This document shows positions 1-9,939 of a DNA stretch of 64,000 bases, piece by piece (position 1 is the first letter of the stretch; each line of letters opens with the position of its first letter). The notes under the pieces were generated by a model that worked only from the letters and a program-made list of their open reading frames with translations, did no database searches and was not told where the DNA came from. This stretch comes from Hanleya hanleyi. Lineage: Eukaryota; Mollusca; Polyplacophora; Lepidopleurida; Hanleyidae. The stretch is from contig JAVTVY010019497.1 of the NCBI GenBank assembly GCA_036873755.1, positions 1 through 64,000 of the forward strand. Direction: 5' to 3'. Position numbers and translations under genes: made by a program.

Positions 1-1122
1 ATCGTAACACGCCCGGTAGGGAAAATAACGGTCCTCTTCCGGTATGACAAGACCCTCATCGGCCAGCTCCTCGAAAATGGTAGGCGTATTATGGTACACA
101 CCGCCAGGAAATTTGCGCTTCACAGTATGGTCTCAAATCTTCTCGTGCTGATGTAGGTGCCCAGACTGTTTGAACACCCGATGGCATTGGGCACAACTGT
201 AGGATTGCGTGTACAGGCTCATATTGTAGGTGAGGGAAAAATGACTCACCCCGCCGTCGTCGAAGACATTGACTTTCATCGTAGAAGCATACCGTTCTGT
301 TGAGCGATGAACCAATTCAGCCACAAATATGTCATCCTCGCGTCGTAATCGGTATACAAAGATATTGATGCTGAACAGAGTTTCCACGACACCCAAATAC
401 TTGAAGGGGACTCCCCGGAACTGCCGCTCATCCAGGTGTTGCTCCTGTAAATACTGTCTCCAATAGCCATTGGCCACTTTGTCACAAGCCCGGGGATTAC
501 ACTCGTCCAAATGCACGGCCAAACACCGAAACAGACATTTCCGGTCTTTGTAGGGGCCATGTGCGCCTACCGTTAACGCATACAGTCATTTTCGATGAAG
601 TAGCCAAGGTGGAAGAGTGACAGGACCACCGATAGGATGATCTCTCATTTTGGTGACGAAAAATGTGACGTTGGTCACCATTTCCACAATCCATTTGGTG
701 TTGGGCCGTTGCAGACGCGCCCATTCCAACGGGTCCAACGTAGTGAGTTGCTCGATTTTACTTTCTCTCTCCAGAGAAATTGCATCCGTCACCGTGAAGG
801 GTTGATCAAACACATAGGTATTATTGCTGGGATAAAAATACCGCAACTGGTCCGTCTCTTTGTGCCGTAAGATGTAGCCGAATGTAATATTCAACTTGAA
901 AGCTGTGACCTGGTCTGTAAAAATGTTCTCGGCATAGGTAGAAAGATACGTGAGGTCCTGCAGTCGAAAGTTATACAAGTCCAATAGACGACGGTGACGG
1001 TGAAAACAATGGCGTATGGTGTTCCAGTGACGTCGATAAATCTCACTCACACGCTCGTCTTCGGGCAAGGCATCAGCCGGAGGCGCTCCTGGATTCCCTG
1101 GAAAATCTTCTCCACGTCTCAT
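1..1122 (-). pseudogene. Polinton/Maverick protein-primed DNA polymerase B, N-terminal part, runs off left edge
   Basis: Read on the minus strand, one frame runs from the ATG at 1122 to the window edge, broken only by in-frame TGA codons at 586-588 and 133-135. The predicted protein has the landmarks I know from the N-terminal region of Polinton-type POLB: a segment beginning IYRRHWNTIRHC, then LDLYNFRLQDL, LEWARLQRPNTKWIVE and NVTFFVTKMRDHPIG; after the first TGA, KCLFRCLAVHL, a C-x2-C finger-like stretch ending HLHQHEK, and KFPGGVYHNTPTIFEELADEG. The exonuclease and polymerase domains would lie beyond the left edge. The segment is homologous to the proteins at 57.0-58.0 and 60.1-61.0 kb but lacks their N-terminal zinc fingers. 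The enzyme would replicate the linear transposon genome from a terminal protein. Two nonsense codons make this copy probably dead. The family call is confident; the start codon is less certain. Confidence 0.75.
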
Positions 1123-1225
1123 ACTGCGGTGAGGCTCAGGCTGGTCAGGTAGGCTGGTCAGGCAGCCTGATGAGGCAGGTTGGTGAAGCAGGCCAATGAA
1201 TGCAGCAATCCCCTAAAAATTCCCA

Positions 1226-1233
1226 CTTTTATA
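1226..1233 (-). promoter_or_regulatory. TATA box upstream of the POLB-like gene
   Basis: TATAAAAG on the minus strand lies about 104 bp upstream of the ATG at 1122. The related gene at 60057 also has a TATA box upstream (TATAAAAAG), which supports a promoter role. Expected transcription start is about 30 bp downstream, near 1200. Inference from motif and position only. Confidence 0.45.
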
Positions 1234-1249
1234 CGTTTTTTCGTGACAT

Positions 1250-1730
1250 TCGTGTGTTTTTGGCGACCTCCGTGACTCTTCGGGCATGTTCGGGCACCTC
1301 CGTGACTCTTCGGTGATCTCCGTGACATCTTCGGTGACCTCCGTGACATCTTCGGGCACCTGCGTGTGTCTTCGGCCACCTCCGTGTCTTTTCGTGGGAA
1401 GTGACCGAAGAGACTCGGAAGTGAACGACATTGTGGGAAAAACCCCACTTGTATCTTCGGGAGGTGACCGAAGAGACTCGGAAGGGACCGAGGATGTCAC
1501 GGAGGTGCCCGAAGAGACACGGACCTGACCGAAGAGACACGGACCTGACCGAAGAGACACGGAGGTGACCGAAGAGACACGAAGGTGAACGACATGTTGA
1601 AAAAACCCCCACAGACAGGTCAGTACATCGTCTATCATGTTCTGAAGATGGAAAAGGACACGGAGGTGACCGAAGAGACACGGACGCACCCGAAAAGACA
1701 CGGAGGTGAACGACATTGTGGAAAAAACCC
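1250..1730. repeat. 20-21 bp tandem repeats in two opposed orientations
   Basis: Units of the form GGAGGTGACCGAAGAGACAC and variants are tandem. From about 1260 to 1400 they read in the opposite orientation (CCTCCGTGACTCTTCGG type) to those from about 1395 to 1590 and 1660 to 1715, so the array is itself an inverted repeat. It sits directly upstream of the TATA box of the POLB fragment. The same unit recurs near the centre of the large right-hand palindrome (59.04-59.18 kb), which ties the two elements to one family. The open frames reading through this array are by-products of the repeat. Confidence 0.8.
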
Positions 1731-1739
1731 ACAGACAGG

Positions 1740-4700
1740 TCAGTACATATCCTATCATGTTCACAGGTCACGCTCCATTCACCCAGACCGGAAGTGACGT
1801 CATACGGGCCTGGTGGCGCCCCCTGGCGGGAAAAAGGAACCAAGAGTTGCCTCCCTGGAAAACGTGCTCTGAAATCACGGCTATATACTACTTATAGCCA
1901 ATAACAATATATAAATTAATATCCTATCAATGCTCCCCGATCGTATATATCGACATATCAAAAATGCATCCTCGCGAGCCAGTGTATCAATCGATACGTT
2001 TGGATAACACTCTTCGATGATTTAGAGATTACCTGGACTTGTGATATCTGATTTACATGCTCCAATGTTCGTACATCAGCAACACACAGTGACTCCCGAA
2101 CATAACTGCTGCACTTAAGAGATAGGAATACTTTGACATAGTCACGTTCCTACTGTATACAGGGCCGAAAGCCTAATTAAAGCCGGTGTGGAGGCTAAGA
2201 ATATTCGGTAGCTAAGAATTTCCGGCTCCTATATTATCTAACCCAGCTAGGACACGGGTCACCACATTGGGGTCAACAGGGACGGCGGAAGAGGGGGGGA
2301 GGGGGACCAATATTTTCGGCAAAACAAAAAAAAACAAAAAAGCAAAAAAAAACACAAAAAAACAAAACCAAAAAAGGCACAGACAGACAAAAAAAATGGT
2401 AAAGCGAAAAACCTATATCTGTATTGAATACAGATTTTACTTTCCAATAAGCATGGCATCCTTGCTCATTCCATCATCCCAATTAAGCCATGGTTCGTCT
2501 ATCAAATCCGAGCCATGATGGATAGCTTGTACACCGTAACGAATATCAGCCACTTTTAATCGGAAATATTCGGGAGCTTATAACCTCTCCGAACATGCCC
2601 ATATTTGAACGAATTAAGCACCAGGCAGTCTCCATCTGGTTGCTTTGAAGTCATAGGCTATCCGAGAATTTTTTAAACCCTCATGTTGTTTCCTCTCGAA
2701 CTTAAAATTTTGAGATTGTCCTTCAGCTTCTTCTCTACATAAACTGGGACTTCATTTAATTATACCGAGATCCCTAGTAGGCAAAGGTAGTGTATTAATT
2801 GCCCCAAAACCCGTCCGTTCATTGGTTGATATTTTGAACGGACAGTTCCAGTCATAACTGTATGTACAGCCCTAATCTGCCTACATAGTGCGGCAATAAA
2901 GATTCTGCACTCATTTGCGTACACTTCGCCATCCATAAGATGCCCGCGTATAGATCAAGTTTACTGTCGCCGTAAGCTATTTTCGTACAAGTCCGTGAGT
3001 CAAGTGTCGGAAATTGGGCGATTCATTACCTGTTGTGGGTTAAAGTCGTAACACGTGTTTTGTGTTTTGGCGGGTAAACGCCAGGAAAATGCTGAGTTTG
3101 TCAGGGTTGTCTTCGGACATCGACAAGTGTAATCTAGAATGTTTACCGATTGTGATTTGTAGAATTTAGGCCAATAGACTTCTATAGATCAAATTGCGAC
3201 TTAAATGACTAGTTTAAGCAGATTTGTTGCCATTGCTAAATTACTAGATGGAGGAATAAAATTAATCGATTGACTCTCAGGACAAGTCTCCCTGTGCCAT
3301 TAATTGTCATTTTTAAAGGCAAAAGAATTTCTTGCCAGTACTTTTATGAATAATTCCTTAATGGATTTTTCTGTTGTATTTTGAATGTTAAACCGGTCAA
3401 AAGTATGATGATGGATTTCATGTGAAGGTCATTCATTATGCTCACATGACATTGACACTATATATGTACTGGTTACAGGAATATATATACCCAGAATAGT
3501 GAGCTGGAATGCATTGACTGTTGAGTTTCCTGTCTGTGAAGGTACGGTGTTCAGCTAATCTGATTACCGTGCAGGGTTCGTACGGATGGTGGAAGTCCTG
3601 CAAAGCTCTTGAAATACTGAAAAGTCATAGAATTTAATTTAGTCTAAAGCTATAGGAAGCTCACCACATACGAAGTGTTAAATGTTAATGCAAATTGTTT
3701 TAATAATTGGATTTTGTAATTTTATCTCTGTAGTTCATCGAATGTTAAAGAATTTGATTTCTTTTTTGCACCGACATCTTAAGTATCAAATTGATTTTTA
3801 ATCTAATTGTTCTATTGCATAATTAATGAGAAAAGCTTATGGATTGAGTTATGGGCCAAAATTTACAATTTTTGTCGTAAAGGCAAATACCTGAATTGTA
3901 TTATCAGTGTATCAGTGCACACAAGAAGGATTAAAACGGTAACACCTAGCAAGGTTATATAACAATAACATGTCAGGTGTTGAATAACTATATGTATCCA
4001 TGGCCAGGATTTATGGGCATGTTATCAGTTCACTCTTAACGTCTGTTTAGCCATAATAGCTTAACGTTAGGGTACAATTGTTGTATAAACAACGCTGATA
4101 AATTGATGTCATATATCCGGATGTCATATAGGTGATGAAATGGTGAAACATAACTATAAGAAACAAGTCAAGACAAATTTACTGATAACTGGTTTTATTG
4201 ATATTTCAGGTGTTCCTTTCCCCGGTTACCGGTTACTATTACTGCTACGGCTACTGTAACGGTTACAGTTACTTGGTTACGTGATAATATATTTACAATA
4301 CTTCAGGAGAACAATTTGTGGTCGCATCAGAACTGAATAAACCTGTCTTGAGCAAAATACAGTCTTTCCCTGTTATTGCGTGTGACGACTACTCGCCATC
4401 CGTCACATGCACTTTGAGGTAAAAGCATGAAACTTGGCACATTTATAGTACTCGATCGGTTGATTAAAACTGGGGTGCGCTCCACACCTTGATGATGTGC
4501 GGTTAAAATCAGGCAAGGGTTCGGGTGTTCGGCCATAAATAGATGTAAAATCTTTAACAAAAACCCTGTAAAATTATATATTTTCTAAATGGGCACTCAT
4601 GCCACTATTTCAGGAGACAATCTAGCTATTGAAATTGAAAATGAAAGGCGTGCAATCCTCCTTAAACCTTCTTCAACTTTTCTGAAAAATTCCGGAAAAT

Positions 4701-5655
4701 GTATGAAAATGTGTCAAATTCGACCCACAACCCAGAGAAAACGTACGGAATGATTTTTTTTTATGCATGTTAAAGTGTTTCCCGTCCGACGGACAATTTA
4801 AAATGGCGAGAAAAAAAACAGGGTTCGACCTACTCGTTTTTTGTAAAATTTTATCGCCATAAAGGAATCAACATTTTCTCTCCCCGAAAATGTGCGGAGT
4901 TTAGCCTGCCAGATATTCATTTCCGGACACGATGAACTCTGCAGTGGCGCGTAGGTGTGATCAACAAGCAATTGGTATATTCTCGTTTGGAGAAATGGTT
5001 ACGCCCAACAGGGTGATACTATAGATATCAGTTAGTAGAAAGACAGGAAGAATTACCATGCTGTCACAAACGGGTGACCTTCCTTATTATGAAATTAGGC
5101 AACCGTGGCAAGTGTGGAGTGCACCCTTGGATATGGGCCCACTTGAAATGATTCCAATATGGCCGCCAAATTCAAGATGGTCGCCATTGTAATGTTGAAA
5201 TCAGTCATTTGGGACCCCTAAATTTCCTTCTTACACATAAGGCAACGGAGTTGAAACTTTTTATGAAATATCTTGGACTCAAGCGTTATAGGAAAATGTA
5301 ATAAATTCCAAGGCTGCCTTAGCGACGTCACAATGACGTCATGTTATAAAAATGTTTTTTTGAGGTCGAATTTTCAGTCAGATTTTTTAAATTTTCTATT
5401 TATGCTATTTTCTCCAGGGAAAAAACTACATACCGGTAATAAATTAGGAAATAATTATTCGATACGAATTAAAATAATTGTGAGGAATTTCATGCCCAAA
5501 AAGGCAAATATTTTAAGAAAAATGACGAAAACACAACTTTTTAGTCATATCCTTATGACCTCCATTTTTAATATACTCATGGTCTTCTGTTTCGAGGGGC
5601 ATGCAAATAGGCTCAGTATGACCCCAATATCATGGAAAAGTCCTGAGAATTCCAG
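1740..5655. other. No gene recognised; AT-rich unique sequence
   Basis: I see no convincing coding exon here. Small items: an A-rich tract at about 2325-2400 preceded by a G-rich run, possibly the tail of an old retroposed copy; a short cluster of GGTTAC and GTAACC motifs at about 4220-4285; and several short open frames without motifs. Around 5150-5185 there are phrases such as CAAGATGG and ATGGCCGCC that resemble the 156-bp repeat unit of 39-41 kb. Confidence 0.5.
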
Positions 5656-5659
5656 AAGT

Positions 5660-5955
5660 CAAAAGTCGCCAGTCGCCGCGCGCCGTGGTTCGTCCGGCGA
5701 GTGGCGCGCGGCGATCGAGTTTTTTCAGGGTAAGAGGCAGGGCCAAACTCGCCGCGTTTTACGACGCGTGGCGACTGGCGATTTTTTGCAGGTTAAGAGA
5801 TAGGAGAAAGTCTCCAGTCGCCGCGCGCCGGAGAGGTCCACGGTGCGTGGCGAGTGGCGAGTTTCTCTACGGTCGAAAGTCGTCAGTCGCCGCGCGCCGT
5901 GGTTCGTCCGGCGAGTGTCAACGGCGCGTGGCGAGTGGCGAGTTTCTAAACGTCG
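5660..5955. repeat. GC-rich degenerate tandem repeat (GTCGCC/GGCGAGTGGCGAG type)
   Basis: A short island much richer in G+C and CpG than its AT-rich surroundings. Units alternate a CAGTCGCCGCGCGCCG block with a GGCGAGTGGCG block, roughly four times, and the two blocks are partly inverted relative to each other, giving hairpin potential. The frames open across it come from the repeat; no known domain is visible. Confidence 0.7.
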
Positions 5956-5959
5956 CCAC

Positions 5960-7115
5960 GCGACGCAAACTTAGCCCAAATAGAACACCATACTAACAAG
6001 TAGAAAAAACGTAGTGAGAAACAACAAAACAGGCAAAACTTATAGAGTTTTTGTTTTATTACTCGGAAATATGCTAAAACCCTATTTTTGATGTGATAGT
6101 GGTCCCTCCAATCACCAATTCTTCCGCCGTGCCTTGGTTGCAATAGAAAAGGATATGAAAAGGGATAGAAATCACCAGAACGTTCTTATCCATCACACCG
6201 GTCGAAGGACAAGGTACTAGACTAACTTAGACCGTGGGATTATCCATCCGTCTTTATTTCCTCATATTTCCAGTCCTTTATACTATCAAAACAGCTGGTC
6301 CTCGCGTGGAATAAACTAATGTCCTCTATCAAAAACATATCATCGACATCACTTTTCAAATCCAAGCTTAAATCATACCTAACTGAGAATGACTGATCTA
6401 CTTTCTCGACCATTTCCGATGCTGTTGCACTTGTCAAGCAACAATATTAAGCCACCCTAAGTTTAATTTCAGTATTATTTCCAACTTAGGGATAAAACCA
6501 GCCCCCTGGGGTTTTATTCCCGCCTTTCAAAGCATGTTAGCATCATTTATATTAGTTACGCAAAGTTGGTGAATAAAATGAAATGAAATGAAATATGTTA
6601 AAAACTCAGTAAGCAAAAACATGACCCGGTTCATACTCCATGTAAGGATCACGAGACAATGCATACAATAGCCAAGTCTGGGGACAACAATGTGTTTAGA
6701 CTTGTGCCTTTTCAGCAACACAAAACCCCAGACAATAGCTTTCTACATGAAGTATCGACCAAAAACACTGATCAATGCAAGTCCGTGGATGTTATTTCCA
6801 GGCAAGAAAACATTCATATATTTATATACGGTACATAAAACTTTAATTTCAACTCACAAAACTGACATACACGTATATGACTGAGGTGTTTCAATGCTTT
6901 TCTATATTTCAGTGGAACCACCCAGTATTGAATCCTCCCCATCACAACCCCCTTCTATATCTGGCTATATATACCCCATTGCACGCATGTCTCTTGAACT
7001 GATGAGTTTGCTGGTTTATGCACAGAGCAGCTGACCAAACCTGTCACCAAATGCTGTAAAACTTGGAGTGCAAAATTGCGCTGTGTATTTCCCCTGGACT
7101 GTACGGAACCGTGGA
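5960..7115. other. No gene recognised; contains a dispersed repeat copy near 6615-6770
   Basis: Unique AT-rich sequence. The stretch around 6630-6770 shares long similarity (for example TTCATACTCCATGTA, and GCCTTTTCAGC followed by ACACAAA) with the minus strand of about 31600-31700, so it is a dispersed repeat of unknown type. No intact coding frame. Confidence 0.4.
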
Positions 7116-7119
7116 GGGG

Positions 7120-7315
7120 ACATAGTTAATATTTTTTTAATTTTCCCCGAGATAATATCTAGGGGGAAATTCGCCATTGGTCAATTATCTCGGGGGAAAA
7201 TAATTTACCCCGAGATAATTATCTGGGGGGAAATTCGCGATTGGTCAGTTATCTCGGGAAGAATTATCTCAGGGAAAATTAATTTTCCCCGAGATAATTG
7301 ACCAATCAGAATACA
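7120..7315. repeat. Cluster of inverted short repeats (TTATCTCGGGG / CCCCGAGATAA)
   Basis: At least six copies of CCCCGAGATAA or its complement alternate in orientation, separated by AAATTCGC and ATTGGTCA segments. The cluster can fold on itself and resembles the end of a short foldback or MITE-like element. It lies just upstream of the LINE fragment. Confidence 0.6.
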
Positions 7316-7356
7316 GTGTTCAGTGCTTTCATCTTTGAAAGGAATAATGTAAGTAA

Positions 7357-8514
7357 GATCCATGCATTGGACGAATTCGAGATTACACTTCAGAGTATCG
7401 AATAAAAATGAACGACGCCGACAGAAACGCCCCCCTCGGCTACACCGTAAATAACCTATTCCAAGAGCATGAAATACCCATCGCGCACATCTGCGACACA
7501 GACAAGATCACTAGACCACCCTGGGAATTAGAGTCGCCCCACGTGGACACTAGTATTCACGACTACCTCACAAAGAAGGACAACCCAGACTTTATAAGAG
7601 CCACCACCCTCGAATTTATCAACCAAAACTGGAAAAATTACTTAAAAATCTATACAGACGGATCGAAAAACACAAGTAATAACACAGGATCAGCTTTTGT
7701 TATACCTGAGCTCAACATACAAAATGGTTTCAAACTTCCAGATAATATGTCTGTGTACACTAGCGAACTGATTGCTATAATAAAGGCTCTCGAATGGATC
7801 ATCGAGCACAAACCAATCCGTGCGGTGATACTCAGTGACTCCCTTAGTGGACTCACATCCATCCAAAGTTCTATATCTGACAGTAGACCTGATCTCATAC
7901 ACAAAATAGAATGTATATGTACACAAATACACAACGAGGGTATAGACGCCATTTTAGCATGGGTACCCGCGCATGTCAACATCAGAGGTAACGAAGCAGC
8001 CGACAAAACTGCCAAAGACAGTCTTGCTAAAACTACACACGATGTGCCAATAGGATTAGGATATAAAGAACTCAACACTATCATTAGACGCAAAATAGAT
8101 AGCAAGTGGCAAAAGGAATGGAACGAAGAAGAACGTGGACGGTGGTTACATAAGATCCTTGATGGAGAGAAAAGACAAGCCCAGGGATTCCAGTTAGACA
8201 ATAAACGTGATGACCGCATAATCACCAGATTAAGACTAGGCAAAACCGGACTTAAATCACATCTGTCCATGCTCCTGAAAAACACCTCACCACTCTGTAC
8301 CGCATGCAACAATGTAGAAGAAACAATAGAACACGTGCTACTTGAATGCCCAATCCACAGCCAACAACGTGTGGCCCTTAGAAACGAATTAAAAAAATTC
8401 AACACTCACTTAACATTACCAGCGTTATTAAACCCTAAGCCCACCATTAGAAATCAGGTATTCAAGTCCTTAATAAATTTTATCAAAACTGCTGGTTATT
8501 ACTCCAGTATATAA
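7357..8514 (+). CDS. 5'-truncated non-LTR retrotransposon ORF2 C-terminus with RNase H domain
   Basis: An open frame (stop just upstream at 7354; first ATG at 7408) gives 368 residues from that ATG. Residues about 78-205 form an RNase HI domain: IYTDGSK (D84), SELIAI (E120), LSDSLSG (D144), WVPAHVNIRGNEAAD (H189, D199), so the catalytic acidic residues are all present. A C-terminal zinc-binding motif follows: C297-x2-C300-x8-H309-x4-C314 in an ETIEHVLLEC context. This layout is typical of the end of ORF2 in I-superfamily LINEs (I/Nimb/Ingi-like). RNase H would remove the RNA strand during target-primed reverse transcription. The endonuclease and reverse transcriptase are missing, as expected of a 5'-truncated insertion. 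The frame is intact, so the insertion may be young; alone it should not be mobile. An uninterrupted stretch of T with one A follows at 8546-8571. Confidence 0.85.
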   Translation, partial: DPCIGRIRDYTSEYRIKMNDADRNAPLGYTVNNLFQEHEIPIAHICDTDKITRPPWELESPHVDTSIHDYLTKKDNPDFIRATTLEFINQNWKNYLKIYTDGSKNTSNNTGSAFVIPELNIQNGFKLPDNMSVYTSELIAIIKALEWIIEHKPIRAVILSDSLSGLTSIQSSISDSRPDLIHKIECICTQIHNEGIDAILAWVPAHVNIRGNEAADKTAKDSLAKTTHDVPIGLGYKELNTIIRRKIDSKWQKEWNEEERGRWLHKILDGEKRQAQGFQLDNKRDDRIITRLRLGKTGLKSHLSMLLKNTSPLCTACNNVEETIEHVLLECPIHSQQRVALRNELKKFNTHLTLPALLNPKPTIRNQVFKSLINFIKTAGYYSSI

Positions 8515-8639
8515 TACTACCGCCGTACATGCGCAGTCAGCAATTTTTTTTTTTTTTTATTTTTTTTTTTTCTTTCCACATAATCAACTACTAGTACACC
8601 AAGTACTATGACACGATTTGATAGAGGCCAAATCATTCT

Positions 8640-9000
8640 TCAGACTTCAACAAATGGTATGGTTGCAGCGGAGTTACCTTGATACTGAGGGCCGTGTGCA
8701 CCATAGCCATACAAAACATTATGGCCATAATAAACTATCCATACATAATATCCGGCCAAAATGTCACAGACACATTTTGAAATAAAATAGGCATGGCAAC
8801 AACGGAGTTCCCTTGATACTGAGGGCCGTTTGTTCCACTGTCCTACAAAACAAACGATGGCCAAATCTAATTGAATTCATGACAACATTAGCACGGCCAA
8901 ATCGCATATAGCGAGCAGTATTCGGCATAAAATATAGGAAATGGTGATGGCGGAGTTACCTTGATACTGAGGGCCGACTATCTCATTGTCCTACAAATTC
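8640..9000. repeat. Three degenerate tandem copies, about 130-150 bp
   Basis: The phrase CGGAGTTACCTTGATACTG (with AGGGCCG following) occurs near 8670, 8798 (one base changed) and 8952, each followed by a TATGGCCA-type or CGATGGCCA segment. No coding potential beyond short shadows. Confidence 0.6.
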
Positions 9001-9836
9001 TTTATGGCCATCAAACGATAATGCATACAGAAATAATACAGAGCCGTTTATTTGTGTATTCACCTAGTACTGGATCTATCGAAATGTTTAGTTAATTATT
9101 CATTTGTTTATCTATTTACTCACTAAAGTATATATTGGTATTCATATTATGTGACTGACGGTCGGGGCGTGCCTGTTGTTGGGAGGAAGATATATAAAAT
9201 TATTGCATCGAAAAACATTAGAAAACAAGAATGACTACAAGCCTTCTATTTCATATGATACAGGCACACCGAAGACCACAGACGAGTTGGACAAGACCTG
9301 AAACAGAAGACGGAAGACGATCATAGGAATACCAACAGCGCCTTGAGTGACAACGCCGCATAGCAAGAACACCCAGAATCAAAATACTCGACCCTAAACC
9401 ACACCGACACGCTACTCCATAGATGACCCCGAACTGACGCCGTAACACAGAATATGATCCTTTGACTTTCACGCAATATAGGACGTAGACCTGCCGCCCT
9501 GTACCCCGATACACACTCCAAGCAATTGTTACAGGCACAGATTTCTGGAAGAACCCACCCTGTTCCCAAGGGCGTCGTCAGTGAAGCCGATCCGAAAAAT
9601 CCTGAAGACTCCCTTGGTTCTCCCAGTTTTTTCTGGACGGCCTTGTGCGTACAAAGGGGTACCAAGACAAAGGAATCATACACGCGATTACAGAGAACTC
9701 ATATTTACCAGTATAATTTAACCAAAAACCAAAAAGAGACTTACGAACTTGTACATATAGCGATTCTTATTTACTTCTATTTATATCTCCTACTAATCTC
9801 TCATTGTTATTTATTATTTATCTATTTATATATTTA
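9000..9836. other. No gene recognised
   Basis: Contains overlapping short open frames on both strands (9251-9837) without recognisable domains. The plus frame starting at 9526 ends in a hydrophobic, tyrosine-rich tail, but this coincides with a simple TTTAT-rich stretch, so I do not call a protein. Confidence 0.4.
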
Positions 9837-9934
9837 GCGCTGGAAAAGATATTCAATAAACAAAGTAATGTACCGCGAAATTCGAGCGCTGGAAAAGATA
9901 TTCAATAAACAAAGTAATGTACCGCGAAATTCGA
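9837..9934. repeat. Perfect or near-perfect 49-bp tandem duplication
   Basis: GCGCTGGAAAAGATATTC begins at 9837 and again at 9886, and the whole 49-bp unit through CGCGAAATTCGA is repeated. A partial third phrase (GGGCCGCGAAATCCGA) follows. Recent small duplication. Confidence 0.9.
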
Positions 9935-9939
9935 ATAAA

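Noticed and set aside
133..588. Selenocysteine or reassigned TGA in the POLB fragment
   Set aside because: No SECIS element sought or seen, and neither family nor host context supports it; simple nonsense mutations are enough.
9251..9837. Overlapping plus and minus frames as a possible gene
   Set aside because: No domain, low-complexity TTTAT tail, frames open on both strands without splice signals or codon bias.
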